A stretch of DNA of 64,000 nt from an uncultured Lachnospiraceae bacterium (GCA_902781455.1 CACZJF010000002.1:94985-158984); one strand, 5' to 3'; positions 47,678 through 55,582 are shown, counted from the stretch's first letter. A program made the numbers and translations. The notes: generated from the letters alone by a model not told the origin.

Positions 47678-48070
47678 ATGAACCGTTTGGAGCGCAAGGC
47701 CGCACTGGCAGTCGCGGCAGCGGCAGCAGGTGTTGTGGCAGCCGGTGTTACGCTGCTGAAAAAACACACGAAGTATATGACTGAGAAGGCCGCAGCGACC
47801 TTCGATCCGGAAGATGAGGAAGACTGGTTCGACGAGGCGGAATCATTCACAGAGGTGGAGGAATCCGAAGAAGCTGTGAACATGGAAGAAGCACAGTCCG
47901 GGGATGCCGCAGAAACGGAAGAAGAGGAATCTGAGGATGCCGCAGAAGTGGAAGAAGAGGAATCTGAGGACGCCGCAGAAGCGGAAGAAGAGGAATCTGA
48001 GGATGCCGCAGAAGCGGAAGAAGAGGATCCCGAGGGCGCAGAGCCGGAAGACGAGGAGGAAGGATTATGA
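47678..48070 (+). CDS. Acidic repeat protein with N-terminal membrane segment
   Basis: A 130-residue protein overlapping thrS by 4 bases. Residues 8-25 form one hydrophobic segment (AVAAAAAGVVAAGVTLL), then come about 100 residues that are nearly half Glu, including four in-frame copies of a unit reading EEEESEDAAE or close to it. The repeats are encoded by near-identical 30-base units at about 47905-48030. Strong ribosome site AAGGAAGGAG. The family is unknown. Cell-surface display or a cytoplasmic acidic tail are both possible, depending on which way the helix inserts. Confidence 0.7.
   Translation: MNRLERKAALAVAAAAAGVVAAGVTLLKKHTKYMTEKAAATFDPEDEEDWFDEAESFTEVEESEEAVNMEEAQSGDAAETEEEESEDAAEVEEEESEDAAEAEEEESEDAAEAEEEDPEGAEPEDEEEGL
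47905..48030 (+). repeat. 30-base in-frame tandem repeats in the acidic protein
   Basis: About four units of 30 bases with the pattern GCCGCAGAA-x-x-GGAAGAAGAGGAATCTGAGGA-like sequence differ by only a few bases. Being a multiple of three, gain or loss of a unit keeps the frame open. Confidence 0.7.
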
Positions 48071-49995
48071 TCATCACACTGAAGGATGGTTCGACAAAAG
48101 AGTATTCCCAGCCGATGTCAGTGATTGACATTGCAAAAGATATCAGCGAAGGACTCGCCCGCGCGGCTTGCGTGGCGGAAGTGAACGGCGAGACCGTAGA
48201 TCTGCGTACGGTGATTGACAAGGACAGCACGCTGAATCTTTATACCTTCGACAGCTCCGAGGGACAGCATGCATTTAACCATACCGCGTCCCATATCATG
48301 GCTCAGGCAGTCAAGCGCCTGTATCCGGAAGCAAAGCTCGCGATCGGTCCTTCCATCGACAACGGCTTCTACTATGACATCGACTTTGAGAGACAGCTGA
48401 CGAATGATGATCTCGAAAAGATCGAAGCAGAGATGAAGAAGATCGTGAAGGAGAACCTGGCCCTCACACGCTTCACCAAGCCGCGTGATGAGGCGATTGC
48501 GTACTTCCGTGAGAAGGAAGAACCTTACAAGGTGCAGCTGATCGAAGACCTTCCGGAAGATGCAGAGATCTCTTTCTATACCCAGGGAGAGTTCACTGAC
48601 CTGTGTGCCGGACCGCACCTGATGACAACAAAACCGGTCAAGGCGTTTAAGCTGACGTCTCTTGCAGGCGCTTACTGGAGAGGTGATGAGCACAACAAGA
48701 TGCTTACCAGAATCTACGGAACCGCCTTCCCCAAGAAGAGCGAGCTGGATGAATACCTTGCGCGCATAGAAGAGGCAAAGCGCCGCGATCACAGAAAGAT
48801 CGGCAAAGAGATGGGACTGTTTATGCTCAGTGAGTACGGCCCCGGCATGCCTTTCTTCCTTCCGAACGGCATGATCCTGAGAAATGAGCTGCTGAACTAC
48901 TGGAGAAAGCTGCATCTGAAGAACGGCTACGTCCAGATCGACACACCGATCATGCTCAGCCGCAAGCTCTGGGAGACGTCCGGTCACTGGGATCATTATC
49001 ATGATGCCATGTATTCGCTGAAGGTGGACGATGAGGACTATGCCATCAAGCCGATGAACTGCCCCGGCGCGATCCTGGTTTACCAGAATGAGGGACGTTC
49101 TTACCGTGACCTTCCGCTGCGTTACGCGGAGCTCGGTCATGTACACCGTTATGAGAAATCCGGTGAGATGCACGGCCTGATGCGTGTACGCTCCTTTACA
49201 CAGGACGACGCGCATATCCTGCTTGCCAAAGAGCAGATCCAGGACGAAGTACGCAGAATCACTGCGCTGATTGATGAAGTCTATAAGATGTTCGGCTTTG
49301 AATATTATGTCGAACTGTCTACAAGACCGGATGACTCCATGGGTTCTGATGAAGACTGGGAGCTTGCGACAGACGGTCTGAGAAATGCGCTCGAGTCTCT
49401 TGGACTCAAGTATATCGTCAATGAAGGGGACGGCGCATTCTACGGTCCGAAGATCGACTTCCATCTCAGAGACTGCCTGGGCAGGACCTGGCAGTGCGGA
49501 ACCATCCAGCTGGATTTCCAGCTTCCGGAGCGTTTCAATCTGGAATACATCGGAGCGGACGGCGATAAGCACCAGCCGGTCATGATCCACAGAGTCGTGT
49601 TCGGATCGGTCGAGCGTTTCATCGGCATCCTGATCGAGCACTTCGCCGGACAGTTCCCGACCTGGCTTGCGCCGACGCAGGTCAAAGTGCTGCCGATCTC
49701 GGAGAAGTTCGAAGAATACGCAAGAAAGGTCACGAATCAGCTTCAGGAGCACGACATCCGTGCGTCCCTGGACGAGAGAAATGAGACTCTGAAGTTTAAG
49801 ATCCGTGACGCGCATATGCAGAGAATCCCGTATACGGTCATCGTCGGGGCGAAGGAGGAAGAGAACGGAACCATCTCCCTGCGCTCCAGATTTGCCGGAG
49901 ACGAAGGATCAAAGACGGTGGATGAATTCGTAAAGAGCCTCCGTGAGGAGATCGATACGAAGGCGATTCGTGAGAGCGTTTCGGAAGAGAAGTAA
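48067..49995 (+). CDS. thrS: Threonyl-tRNA synthetase
   Basis: Class II synthetase of 642 residues. The N-terminal TGS domain (MIITLKDGSTKEYSQP), the second editing domain with the HxxxH-type FNHTASHIMAQA, class II motif 2 (around ELGHVHRYEKSGEMHGL) and the C-terminal anticodon-binding domain are all present. Zinc ligands include the Cys in KPMNCPGAILVY. In most Firmicutes this gene has a T-box leader; here the ATG overlaps the previous gene, and no T-box motif is visible in that gap. A terminator follows at 50036. Confidence 0.96.
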   Translation: MIITLKDGSTKEYSQPMSVIDIAKDISEGLARAACVAEVNGETVDLRTVIDKDSTLNLYTFDSSEGQHAFNHTASHIMAQAVKRLYPEAKLAIGPSIDNGFYYDIDFERQLTNDDLEKIEAEMKKIVKENLALTRFTKPRDEAIAYFREKEEPYKVQLIEDLPEDAEISFYTQGEFTDLCAGPHLMTTKPVKAFKLTSLAGAYWRGDEHNKMLTRIYGTAFPKKSELDEYLARIEEAKRRDHRKIGKEMGLFMLSEYGPGMPFFLPNGMILRNELLNYWRKLHLKNGYVQIDTPIMLSRKLWETSGHWDHYHDAMYSLKVDDEDYAIKPMNCPGAILVYQNEGRSYRDLPLRYAELGHVHRYEKSGEMHGLMRVRSFTQDDAHILLAKEQIQDEVRRITALIDEVYKMFGFEYYVELSTRPDDSMGSDEDWELATDGLRNALESLGLKYIVNEGDGAFYGPKIDFHLRDCLGRTWQCGTIQLDFQLPERFNLEYIGADGDKHQPVMIHRVVFGSVERFIGILIEHFAGQFPTWLAPTQVKVLPISEKFEEYARKVTNQLQEHDIRASLDERNETLKFKIRDAHMQRIPYTVIVGAKEEENGTISLRSRFAGDEGSKTVDEFVKSLREEIDTKAIRESVSEEK

Positions 49996-50035
49996 AGAGA
50001 AGTAAAGAGAAAGCTGCAGACACAAGCATTCAGTG

Positions 50036-50068
50036 AATCCCCTCGCCTTCCCGGACGGGGGGATTTTT
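50036..50068 (+). terminator. Terminator after thrS
   Basis: AATCCCCTCG (50036-50045) pairs with CGGGGGGATT (50056-50065, one G-T pair) across a 10-base loop, with a run of five T (50064-50068). Confidence 0.82.
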
Positions 50069-50079
50069 CAAAATAATGA

Positions 50080-50108
50080 TTGACATCACAGTCTGCAAGT
50101 GGTAGAGT
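50080..50108 (+). promoter_or_regulatory. Promoter of the infC-rpmI-rplT operon
   Basis: A perfect TTGACA (50080-50085) and TAGAGT (50103-50108) are spaced by 17 bases. Transcription would start near 50115, giving a leader of about 200 bases before infC. No identifiable L20-type leader sequence was recognised, but the length suggests room for autoregulation. Confidence 0.8.
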
Positions 50109-50313
50109 AACTGCAGTTTTGAGACAGGAAAGCAGAGTGTCCACTCTCACCCAGACGCCGAAGGGCGATTCGAGGTTCATAGATGATCGGAGAATCTTTC
50201 TCTGAGTATTTGTGTGAGCGGATAACCATGCGGTTAGACGCTTTTCTTATTCTTGAGACAAGCAGTACACGTAACACGGATGTCGTCCAGATCAAGGTGG
50301 GAGGTGCAAAACC
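50109..50313 (+). promoter_or_regulatory. Long infC leader
   Basis: About 200 bases of transcribed but apparently untranslated sequence lie between the infC promoter and its AUU start. No ORF with a ribosome site is seen here. Such leaders in Firmicutes often fold into an L20-binding or attenuator structure; I could not assign stems with confidence, so this is positional evidence only. Confidence 0.45.
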
Positions 50314-50823
50314 ATTAGCGATTACATGATTAACGAACAGATCCGCGACAGGGAAGTTCGTCTGGTAGGGGAAAACGGTGAACAGCTGGGCATTATGTCT
50401 GCTCTGGATGCCCTGAAGATGGCGCAGGACAGGGATCTGGACCTGGTCAAGATCGCCCCGCGCGCGAAGCCGCCGGTATGCAAGATTATTGATTATGGTA
50501 AATACCGCTATGAGCAGGTGCGCAAGCAGAAGGAAGCCCGGAAAAAGCAGAAGATCGTTGAACTGAAAGAGGTCCGGCTCTCCCCTAACATTGATGTGAA
50601 CGACATGAACACGAAGGTCACTGCGGCAAGGAAGTTCCTTGAGAAAGGAAACAAGGTCAAGGTGACGCTGAGATTCCGCGGACGTGAGATGGCGCATATG
50701 CAGGCAAGCCGGCATATCCTGGATGAGTTCGCTCAGAAGGTGGAAGATATTGCCGTGATTGACAAACCAGTCAAGCAGGAAGGAAGAACACTGACCTGTG
50801 TCCTGTCTGCAAAGAAGAACTGA
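50314..50823 (+). CDS. infC: Translation initiation factor IF-3, AUU start
   Basis: IF-3 of 169 residues. The usual ATG at 50326 is 19 bases from the only ribosome site, GGGAGGTG (50299-50306), far too distant. The in-frame ATT at 50314 is 7 bases from it, the ideal spacing, and adds Met-Ser-Asp-Tyr before MINEQIRDREVRL. AUU starts are the known hallmark of infC because IF-3 rejects them, so the factor limits its own synthesis. Core motifs VRLVGENGEQLGIM, APRAKPPVCKIIDYGKYRYE and VKVTLRFRGREM are standard. Confidence 0.93.
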   Translation: MSDYMINEQIRDREVRLVGENGEQLGIMSALDALKMAQDRDLDLVKIAPRAKPPVCKIIDYGKYRYEQVRKQKEARKKQKIVELKEVRLSPNIDVNDMNTKVTAARKFLEKGNKVKVTLRFRGREMAHMQASRHILDEFAQKVEDIAVIDKPVKQEGRTLTCVLSAKKN

Positions 50824-50844
50824 CCAATAAGGAGGAAGACAGTC

Positions 50845-51042
50845 ATGCCAAAGATGAAGACAAGCAGAGCAGCAGCCAAAAGATTTACCAAAACCGGTAC
50901 AGGCCTGCTGAGAAGGAACAAAGCTTATAAGAGCCACATCCTGACCAAGAAGTCCACGAAGAGAAAGAGAAACCTGCGCAAGTCTACGATCATTGACCCG
51001 ACGAACGCATCCAATATGAAGAAGATCCTGCCGTATCTCTGA
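50845..51042 (+). CDS. rpmI: Large subunit ribosomal protein L35
   Basis: A 65-residue highly basic protein. The sequence [20 protein letters not shown] and the [16 protein letters not shown] segment are classic L35. It lies 21 bases after infC behind AAGGAGGAAG, in the standard infC-rpmI-rplT order, so its supply is tied to IF-3 and L20. Confidence 0.96.
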   Translation: MPKMKTSRAAAKRFTKTGTGLLRRNKAYKSHILTKKSTKRKRNLRKSTIIDPTNASNMKKILPYL

Positions 51043-51105
51043 TCGGCAGCTGTCACCAATTTCGGGATTTCAGATTACAGACATTGAAGTCAGGAGGATA
51101 ATAAA

Positions 51106-51462
51106 ATGGCTAGAATTAAAGGCGGCCTCAACGCCAGGAAGAAGCACAACAGAGTTCTGAAGCTCGCGAAGGGCTACAGAGGAGCAAGAAGCAAGCAGTA
51201 CAGAATCGCGAAGCAGTCAGTCATGCGCGCACTTACCAGCGCATACGCGGGCCGCAAGCAGAGAAAGAGACAGTTCAGACAGCTGTGGATCGCCCGTATC
51301 AACGCGGCGGCAAGACTGAACGGTCTTTCCTACAGCAGGTTTATGTATGGCCTGAAGCAGGCGGAGATCGACCTGAACAGAAAGGTTCTTGCAGATATGG
51401 CAGTCAACGATCCGAAGGGATTCGCTGATCTCGCCGAGATTGCAAAGAGCAAGATTGCGTAA
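51106..51462 (+). CDS. rplT: Large subunit ribosomal protein L20
   Basis: A 118-residue basic protein with the N-terminal extension [20 protein letters not shown] and the globular end ([20 protein letters not shown]) of L20, an early-assembling 23S rRNA binder that represses its operon in Bacillus and E. coli. CAGGAGGATAATAAAATG supplies the ribosome site. A long perfect terminator follows. Confidence 0.96.
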   Translation: MARIKGGLNARKKHNRVLKLAKGYRGARSKQYRIAKQSVMRALTSAYAGRKQRKRQFRQLWIARINAAARLNGLSYSRFMYGLKQAEIDLNRKVLADMAVNDPKGFADLAEIAKSKIA

Positions 51463-51469
51463 GCCATTC

Positions 51470-51506
51470 AGCCGGCAGACGATTTCGTCTGCCGGCTGTT
51501 TTTTTT
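51470..51506 (+). terminator. Terminator after rplT
   Basis: A perfect 12-bp stem, AGCCGGCAGACG (51470-51481) against CGTCTGCCGGCT (51486-51497), is followed by GTTTTTTTT. It closes the operon. Confidence 0.93.
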
Positions 51507-51556
51507 CAGGATATATCTGGGGAGTTAAAGACCAGCTGTCTTTATGAGGAAATGAC

Positions 51557-53389
51557 ATGGCGATTCACAGACAAAAGGGGCAGAATGAGATTCTTAAGCG
51601 GATCTTCTTCAGGCTGCTGCCGGTACAGATGGCGATCATTGCCATGGGCTCCATCAATACGATCGTTGATGGCGTAATTGCTGCACGTTTTATCGATGCC
51701 GCAACGGTAGGTGTTATCGGCCTGTATTACACGATGCTGCGCGTGCTGGAAGCTTCAGGATCGGTTCTGATCGGTGGTGTCACTGTGCTCAGTGGAAAAC
51801 ACCTGGGGAGCGGCCGGATCGATCAGACACGGGGAACCATCTCTCTGGGGATCAGCCTGGCTCTGATCATCGGAGCCATCCTGTCAGCTGTCAGTCTGCT
51901 TGCGCCGGGAACGATTGCAGACCTGCTCGGGGCTGACCAGAACCTGAAGGGCGCTCTGTCTGCTTATGTGCGGGGATATGCCATCGGAATCATCCCCCAG
52001 CTTCTGGGACAGCAGTTTGCTTCCGCCCTGCAGATGGAGCGGAAGGAATGGCTGGGGCATGTTGCGGTTGCTGTCATGGTTGTCAGCAATGTGACACTGG
52101 ATATTGTCTTCGTTGTAGTGTGGAACCTGGGAATATGGGGGATTGCGCTGGCAACTTCCCTTGCCAACTGGGCTTATTTTCTGGTAGTTGCATGTTATTT
52201 CCTGACAAAGAAAGCGCAGATGAGACCCAGTTTGAAACTGATTGTCTGGAAAGAAAGTTCTTCCATCATAAAAATCGGATTTCCCAATGCACTTCTGGTC
52301 ATCTGCCTGGCAGTCAGAAGCCTGGTCCTGAACCGGCTTTTGCTCACTTACTCCGGAAGCGACGGGCTGAGTGCATTGTCCTCATTCAATATGGTTTTGG
52401 GCTTAATTGTTGCCATGGCGATTGGCGCCGGCTCCCTGGTGCGTATGCTTTCGAGTGTATTCCTGGGCGAGGATAACCGGGAGAGTCTCCTGGCGGTGAT
52501 TCGGATTGCGTCCACCTATGTGATGGCAGGGATGGTTGGTGTAGCCATTCTGACGGTTGTGTTCTCTTCATTCCTGACTGGCCTTTTCTTCCAGGATTCT
52601 GCTTCTGTGGTGTATGGCCTGACCAGGCAGCTCTTTATCATATATGGCTGCGGTCTTCCCATCGCATTGGCATGTATCATCATCTCAAACTACTTCCAGG
52701 CGGCAGGACATCTGCTGTTTGTGAACATCATCTCTGTCATGGACGGCTTTTTCAGTTCTATGATACCGGCCCCGATCCTCGCGCCGCGTATGGGTGCTTT
52801 GGGTGTCTGGCTGGCTTTCCTGATCGGTTTATGCATCACGCTTATCTGTTCTATGCTCTATCCCATTCTGCGCCTTCGGAAGATACCGCGCAGCCTGGAC
52901 GAGTGGCTGCTTCTGCCAGCGGATTTCGGAGCCAGTGAGCATCTGGTTCTGAATCTTCACAATGCCGCAGACGTGACGCAGACCGCGAAAACGGTTCAGA
53001 CGTTCTGCAATCAACACGGGCTGTCACGAAAAGCAGGCATACATGCAGGACTGTGCCTGGAAGAAATCGCCGGCAACATTGTCAGGTATGGGTTCCGGGC
53101 GGACAGAAGGCGGCATGACATAGAAGTCAGGGTTGTCCTCAAAGAGCAGAACGTCACTTTGCGAATCAAAGATGACTGTGTTCCATTTAATCCGCAGAAA
53201 TGGCATGAGATGACGTCCGCCGGAACGGATCCAACGAAAAACGTCGGAATCCGGCTTGTCTATGGAATAGCCGGTGAAGTAGAGTACAGGAGCATGCTTG
53301 GAATGAATGTCCTGACAATCGTTGTCGCAGCGCGCAATCTCAAGGAGAGCCGGAACAGGACAGCCGGAGCGGCCGGGACATCCGGATAA
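51557..53389 (+). CDS. MATE-type transporter fused to an RsbW-like ATPase domain
   Basis: A 610-residue fusion. Residues 1-445 form a twelve-helix multidrug and toxin extrusion (MATE) transporter. Residues 460-600 are a GHKL histidine-kinase-type ATPase domain of the anti-sigma/RsbW sort: the N-box LCLEEIAGNIVRYGF holds the Glu and Asn that bind Mg-ATP, and VGIRLVYGIA stands for the G2 region. The G1 motif reads DDCVPFNP, where the usual Gly is Cys. The transporter may thus carry a cytoplasmic phosphorylation or binding module that ties export to a signal. The arrangement recurs in Lachnospiraceae to my recollection. The ATG follows ATGAGG. Confidence 0.85.
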   Translation: MAIHRQKGQNEILKRIFFRLLPVQMAIIAMGSINTIVDGVIAARFIDAATVGVIGLYYTMLRVLEASGSVLIGGVTVLSGKHLGSGRIDQTRGTISLGISLALIIGAILSAVSLLAPGTIADLLGADQNLKGALSAYVRGYAIGIIPQLLGQQFASALQMERKEWLGHVAVAVMVVSNVTLDIVFVVVWNLGIWGIALATSLANWAYFLVVACYFLTKKAQMRPSLKLIVWKESSSIIKIGFPNALLVICLAVRSLVLNRLLLTYSGSDGLSALSSFNMVLGLIVAMAIGAGSLVRMLSSVFLGEDNRESLLAVIRIASTYVMAGMVGVAILTVVFSSFLTGLFFQDSASVVYGLTRQLFIIYGCGLPIALACIIISNYFQAAGHLLFVNIISVMDGFFSSMIPAPILAPRMGALGVWLAFLIGLCITLICSMLYPILRLRKIPRSLDEWLLLPADFGASEHLVLNLHNAADVTQTAKTVQTFCNQHGLSRKAGIHAGLCLEEIAGNIVRYGFRADRRRHDIEVRVVLKEQNVTLRIKDDCVPFNPQKWHEMTSAGTDPTKNVGIRLVYGIAGEVEYRSMLGMNVLTIVVAARNLKESRNRTAGAAGTSG

Positions 53390-53428
53390 CGCCGCAGGGA
53401 AAATAAAGACAATTGATCAGCAAAAGCA

Positions 53429-53457
53429 GTTGACATCGCCGGCCTGTTTTGATATGA
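53429..53457 (+). promoter_or_regulatory. Promoter of tRNA-Leu
   Basis: A perfect TTGACA (53429-53434) and TATGAT (53452-53457) are spaced by 17 bases, 12 bases before the tRNA 5' end. Confidence 0.85.
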
Positions 53458-53469
53458 TACGGTTTGTTC

Positions 53470-53554
53470 GCGGAAGTGTCGGAACTGGCAGACGAGCTAG
53501 ACTAAGGATCTAGTGACTAATGCAGTCGTGTGGGTTCAAGTCCCATCTTCCGCA
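53470..53554 (+). tRNA. tRNA-Leu (anticodon AAG)
   Basis: An 85-base tRNA. The acceptor stem is GCGGAAG (53470-53476) / CTTCCGC (53547-53553), with discriminator A and no encoded CCA. The anticodon stem CTAGA/TCTAG encloses the loop CTAAGGA, giving AAG at 53504-53506, normally read as inosine-AG for Leu CUU/CUC codons. A long variable arm (type II tRNA) and the TTCAAGT T-loop are present. It marks the left edge of the accessory island that follows. Confidence 0.95.
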
Positions 53555-53570
53555 CTAAAAATTATCAAAT

Positions 53571-53600
53571 GCCGTCTGAAGTTGTCAGGCGGCGTTTTTT
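53571..53600 (+). terminator. Terminator after tRNA-Leu
   Basis: GCCGTCTG (53571-53578) pairs with CAGGCGGC (53586-53593, one G-T pair), followed by six T. Confidence 0.78.
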
Positions 53601-53639
53601 ATGTCAACCATGCGGGTTTGTAAACCCTCAACCATTCTA

Positions 53640-53735
53640 TTACATTTCGTCTGATTCCGTCCAAAAACACCCATATCCACAGGCAAATGATGTCAAAAAT
53701 GATGTCAGGTTTGATGTCAGGAAAAGCCCGTACTT
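53640..53735 (-). pseudogene. Possible C-terminal tail of a site-specific integrase
   Basis: The minus strand reads, without a start codon, about 31 residues ending in LTSNLTSFLTSFA and then GYGCFWTESDEM before a stop. Repeated Leu-Thr-Ser units at the extreme C-terminus are something I recall from tyrosine integrases of Clostridia elements that insert at tRNA genes, and it lies where an integrase would end. The catalytic part is absent, so this may be a remnant after deletion. The evidence is positional plus a short pattern. Confidence 0.35.
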
Positions 53736-53764
53736 TCAAGGAAAACTGAAGGTACGGGCTTTCT
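53723..53764 (-). terminator. Terminator of the island XRE repressor gene
   Basis: An 11-bp stem AAAGCCCGTAC (plus strand 53723-53733) against GTACGGGCTTT (53752-53762) lies directly after the minus-strand stop at 53766, with T-rich sequence in that direction. Confidence 0.7.
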
Positions 53765-53765
53765 A

Positions 53766-54347
53766 TCATTTCTGTTTTTTCCACTCAATATGTGATGTGA
53801 ATATGTCTGAGAGCAAGTTTCCGAAACGATTTGCATTACTTAGTGATAAGGAAAATACCTTTTTCCCGTCTTGATAGAAAACCATATATTCATTCATTCT
53901 TCTAAACACATCTTCAATTTGTACGTTACCATCGCCGCTTAGTTTCTGTATCTCTACAGTGTAACCATTAAGAGCGGCAAGGGAACATATTACTGTGAAT
54001 ATCAAATTGTTTTCTTGTATCGGTTCTTCAAGTACTGTATCGAGGTGTTCGTCTATTGTCTTGTATTCAACAGTTTCATCAAGCAAATATAACGGATTGA
54101 TACCAAAGATTCTGGATAGGCAATAAGCCATTGTTTTAGATATTGGACGTTTAGCAGATTCTAACATGCTGATATAACTTGCATTTTTACATTTTCCACC
54201 GTTTGTGTCTATCGAATCTGCAAGTTCTTCCTGCGTTAGATCACGTTCTATTCTAAGCATTTTAAGCCGTTCTGCTAATACGGGATTCCCCTTGTTATAT
54301 TTTTCTGCATAATTTGGTGGTTTTATCTGTTTTTTTGTCGAAATCAT
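53766..54347 (-). CDS. XRE-family repressor of the island
   Basis: A 193-residue protein. Residues 20-90 form a Cro/C1 helix-turn-helix (LAERLKMLRIERDLTQEELADSI, then SYISMLESAKR). The rest resembles the helical dimerisation or sensor part of phage-type repressors, with no catalytic motif that I can see. AGGAGG lies 7 bases before ATG 54347. It diverges from three small DNA-binding protein genes, the usual layout of a phage or ICE control region. The base composition is AT-rich relative to the chromosome. Confidence 0.82.
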   Translation of the reverse strand: MISTKKQIKPPNYAEKYNKGNPVLAERLKMLRIERDLTQEELADSIDTNGGKCKNASYISMLESAKRPISKTMAYCLSRIFGINPLYLLDETVEYKTIDEHLDTVLEEPIQENNLIFTVICSLAALNGYTVEIQKLSGDGNVQIEDVFRRMNEYMVFYQDGKKVFSLSLSNANRFGNLLSDIFTSHIEWKKQK

Positions 54348-54385
54348 CACAAATCCTCCTTTCCCTGTTTATGGTAAACATCATC

Positions 54386-54419
54386 AACAAAGTATATGAT
54401 GAGATTGTAACAAAGTATA
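54386..54419. promoter_or_regulatory. Direct repeats in the divergent control region
   Basis: AACAAAGTATA occurs at 54386-54396 and again at 54409-54419, 23 bases apart, about two helical turns. The pair lies between the divergent repressor and the small DNA-binding genes, so it may be the repressor's operator. The second copy overlaps a TATAACTATAG element that may be the rightward -10 region. Confidence 0.55.
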
Positions 54420-54446
54420 ACTATAGTTTCAATGGGAGGTGATGTT

Positions 54447-54629
54447 TTGAATAACAAATCGTTGCGGCTATATGCCGCGAGTAGAGGTGTTCGGTTGTGG
54501 GAAATAGCCGAAAAATTTCATCTTGCTGAAGCTACATTCAGCAAGAGAATGCGAAAAGAGTTTTCAGAAGAGGATGCAGAACGATTCAGGAATTATGTGG
54601 ATGAGATTGCATCTGTGAAAGGGGTGTAA
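54447..54629 (+). CDS. Small island DNA-binding protein (TTG start)
   Basis: A 60-residue protein. A longer frame from ATG 54432 is rejected because the only strong ribosome site, GGAGGTGAT (54435-54443), lies inside it; the TTG at 54447 is correctly spaced. The sequence GVRLWEIAEKFHLAEATFSKRMRKEF is a compact helix-turn-helix of the type found right of phage repressors. It ends directly before the next ATG (TAA then ATG). Confidence 0.75.
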   Translation: MNNKSLRLYAASRGVRLWEIAEKFHLAEATFSKRMRKEFSEEDAERFRNYVDEIASVKGV

Positions 54630-54830
54630 ATGAATAAGACTGAATCGAACAATATTCCGTTATCTGAAAAGACAGCGTGGACAGTAGAGGAATTGAAGCA
54701 GGGGCTTTCCTGTGGGCGTGCATCAGCTATCAAGATCGGGACGGCGGCGGGTGCGCGGTTACAGATCGGCAGACGTGTTCTATGGGATGCGGAAAAAGTA
54801 CGGGCGTACATACGGAATATGTCGAGGTGA
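54630..54830 (+). CDS. Excisionase-like small DNA-binding protein
   Basis: A 66-residue protein that starts directly after the preceding stop. TVEELKQGLSCGRASAIKIGTAAGARLQIGRRVLWDAEKVRAYI has the shape of a winged-helix excisionase or MerR-like domain: a helix, a glycine turn and a second beta segment that ends in a basic strand. Such proteins assist element excision or activate early genes. The recognised integrase partner is missing here, so the module may be non-functional. Confidence 0.7.
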   Translation: MNKTESNNIPLSEKTAWTVEELKQGLSCGRASAIKIGTAAGARLQIGRRVLWDAEKVRAYIRNMSR

Positions 54831-54836
54831 AACGAT

Positions 54837-55055
54837 ATGAGAACGATACTTGATTGCATCCCACCGTCACCGGATCGGGTAAGCAGGGATGAACTGTCAC
54901 GGATGTTCGATGTACCTGTAAGAGAGATTCAGCGTTGTGTTACCAATGCGCGGTTGGACGGCGAAATCATTGGAAGTGATGAACGGGGTTATTTCATACC
55001 GCAGAAGCCGCAGGAAATGGCCTTATTCTACCGGACACATCGTGCAAATGGATAA
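54837..55055 (+). CDS. Small winged-helix-like island protein
   Basis: A 72-residue protein behind GAGGTGAAACG. RVSRDELSRMFDVPVREIQRCVTNARLDGEIIGSDERGYFI reads like a helix-turn-helix with a wing. This resembles small phage proteins that follow excisionase-like genes. It ends near the onset of degraded sequence. Confidence 0.65.
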   Translation: MRTILDCIPPSPDRVSRDELSRMFDVPVREIQRCVTNARLDGEIIGSDERGYFIPQKPQEMALFYRTHRANG

Positions 55056-55108
55056 AGAAGGAATTTCCGTAGAAAGCCGAACGCATTATACGCTGTGCGC
55101 TACCCGAA

Positions 55109-55570
55109 GAAACCGTAATTGAAGCAGGAATAGAGCTTAATGAGCATGAGGTTTTTGTTCAGTATCCCGGTTTCGAAGAATACTATGGATCAAATTTCGG
55201 AAGACTGATTTAGATTAAAGGAGAGGAATTAACTCTCAAGGCTCAGCCCATTGATGGCGAAGGGTACGTTGTATACGTGTTTACCAAGAAAGGTTCAAGT
55301 CAACTAGGGAGATAGGTAGGTGAGAATGTAATCTTTCCAATTACTGCACACAGAATGGTGGCTGATCTGTTTCTACCAAATTATTGGCCAGAAATAGAAA
55401 GACATAGATTACATACGCATCACATGGATCACCAAAAGCAGAATAACCAATATACCAATTTGCTGTTTTTACCAAGAAGCCTGCACTATTACATGGATAG
55501 AGTATCGAAGATACTTTTCTCAGCAGGAACACCGTTTGAGGAAATACACCCATATCAAATATTACAGTAG
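55109..55570 (+). pseudogene. Degraded HNH endonuclease with a NUMOD-like segment
   Basis: One frame carries a recognisable protein broken by two stop codons. EVFVQYPGFEEYYGSNFGRLI matches the NUMOD4-type pattern found in phage homing endonucleases; after a stop the reading continues, a second stop follows SSQLGR, and then TAHRMVADLFLPN and HTHHMDHQKQNNQYTNLLFL give the HNH core (His-His ... Asn-Asn ... Asn-Leu). The start is lost or unclear in the mixed frames before base 55109. The gene is probably dead. Confidence 0.65.
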
Positions 55571-55582
55571 ACCAACTTGACT

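Noticed and set aside
48118-49815. A 565-codon minus-strand open frame opposite thrS
   Set aside because: It is a shadow of thrS with no motifs, of the same type as the one opposite addA.
55285-55300. Right attachment site matching the tRNA T-loop (GGTTCAAGTC)
   Set aside because: The match is only 10 bases and lies inside the HNH remnant's coding frame. A true site should repeat more of the tRNA 3' end.
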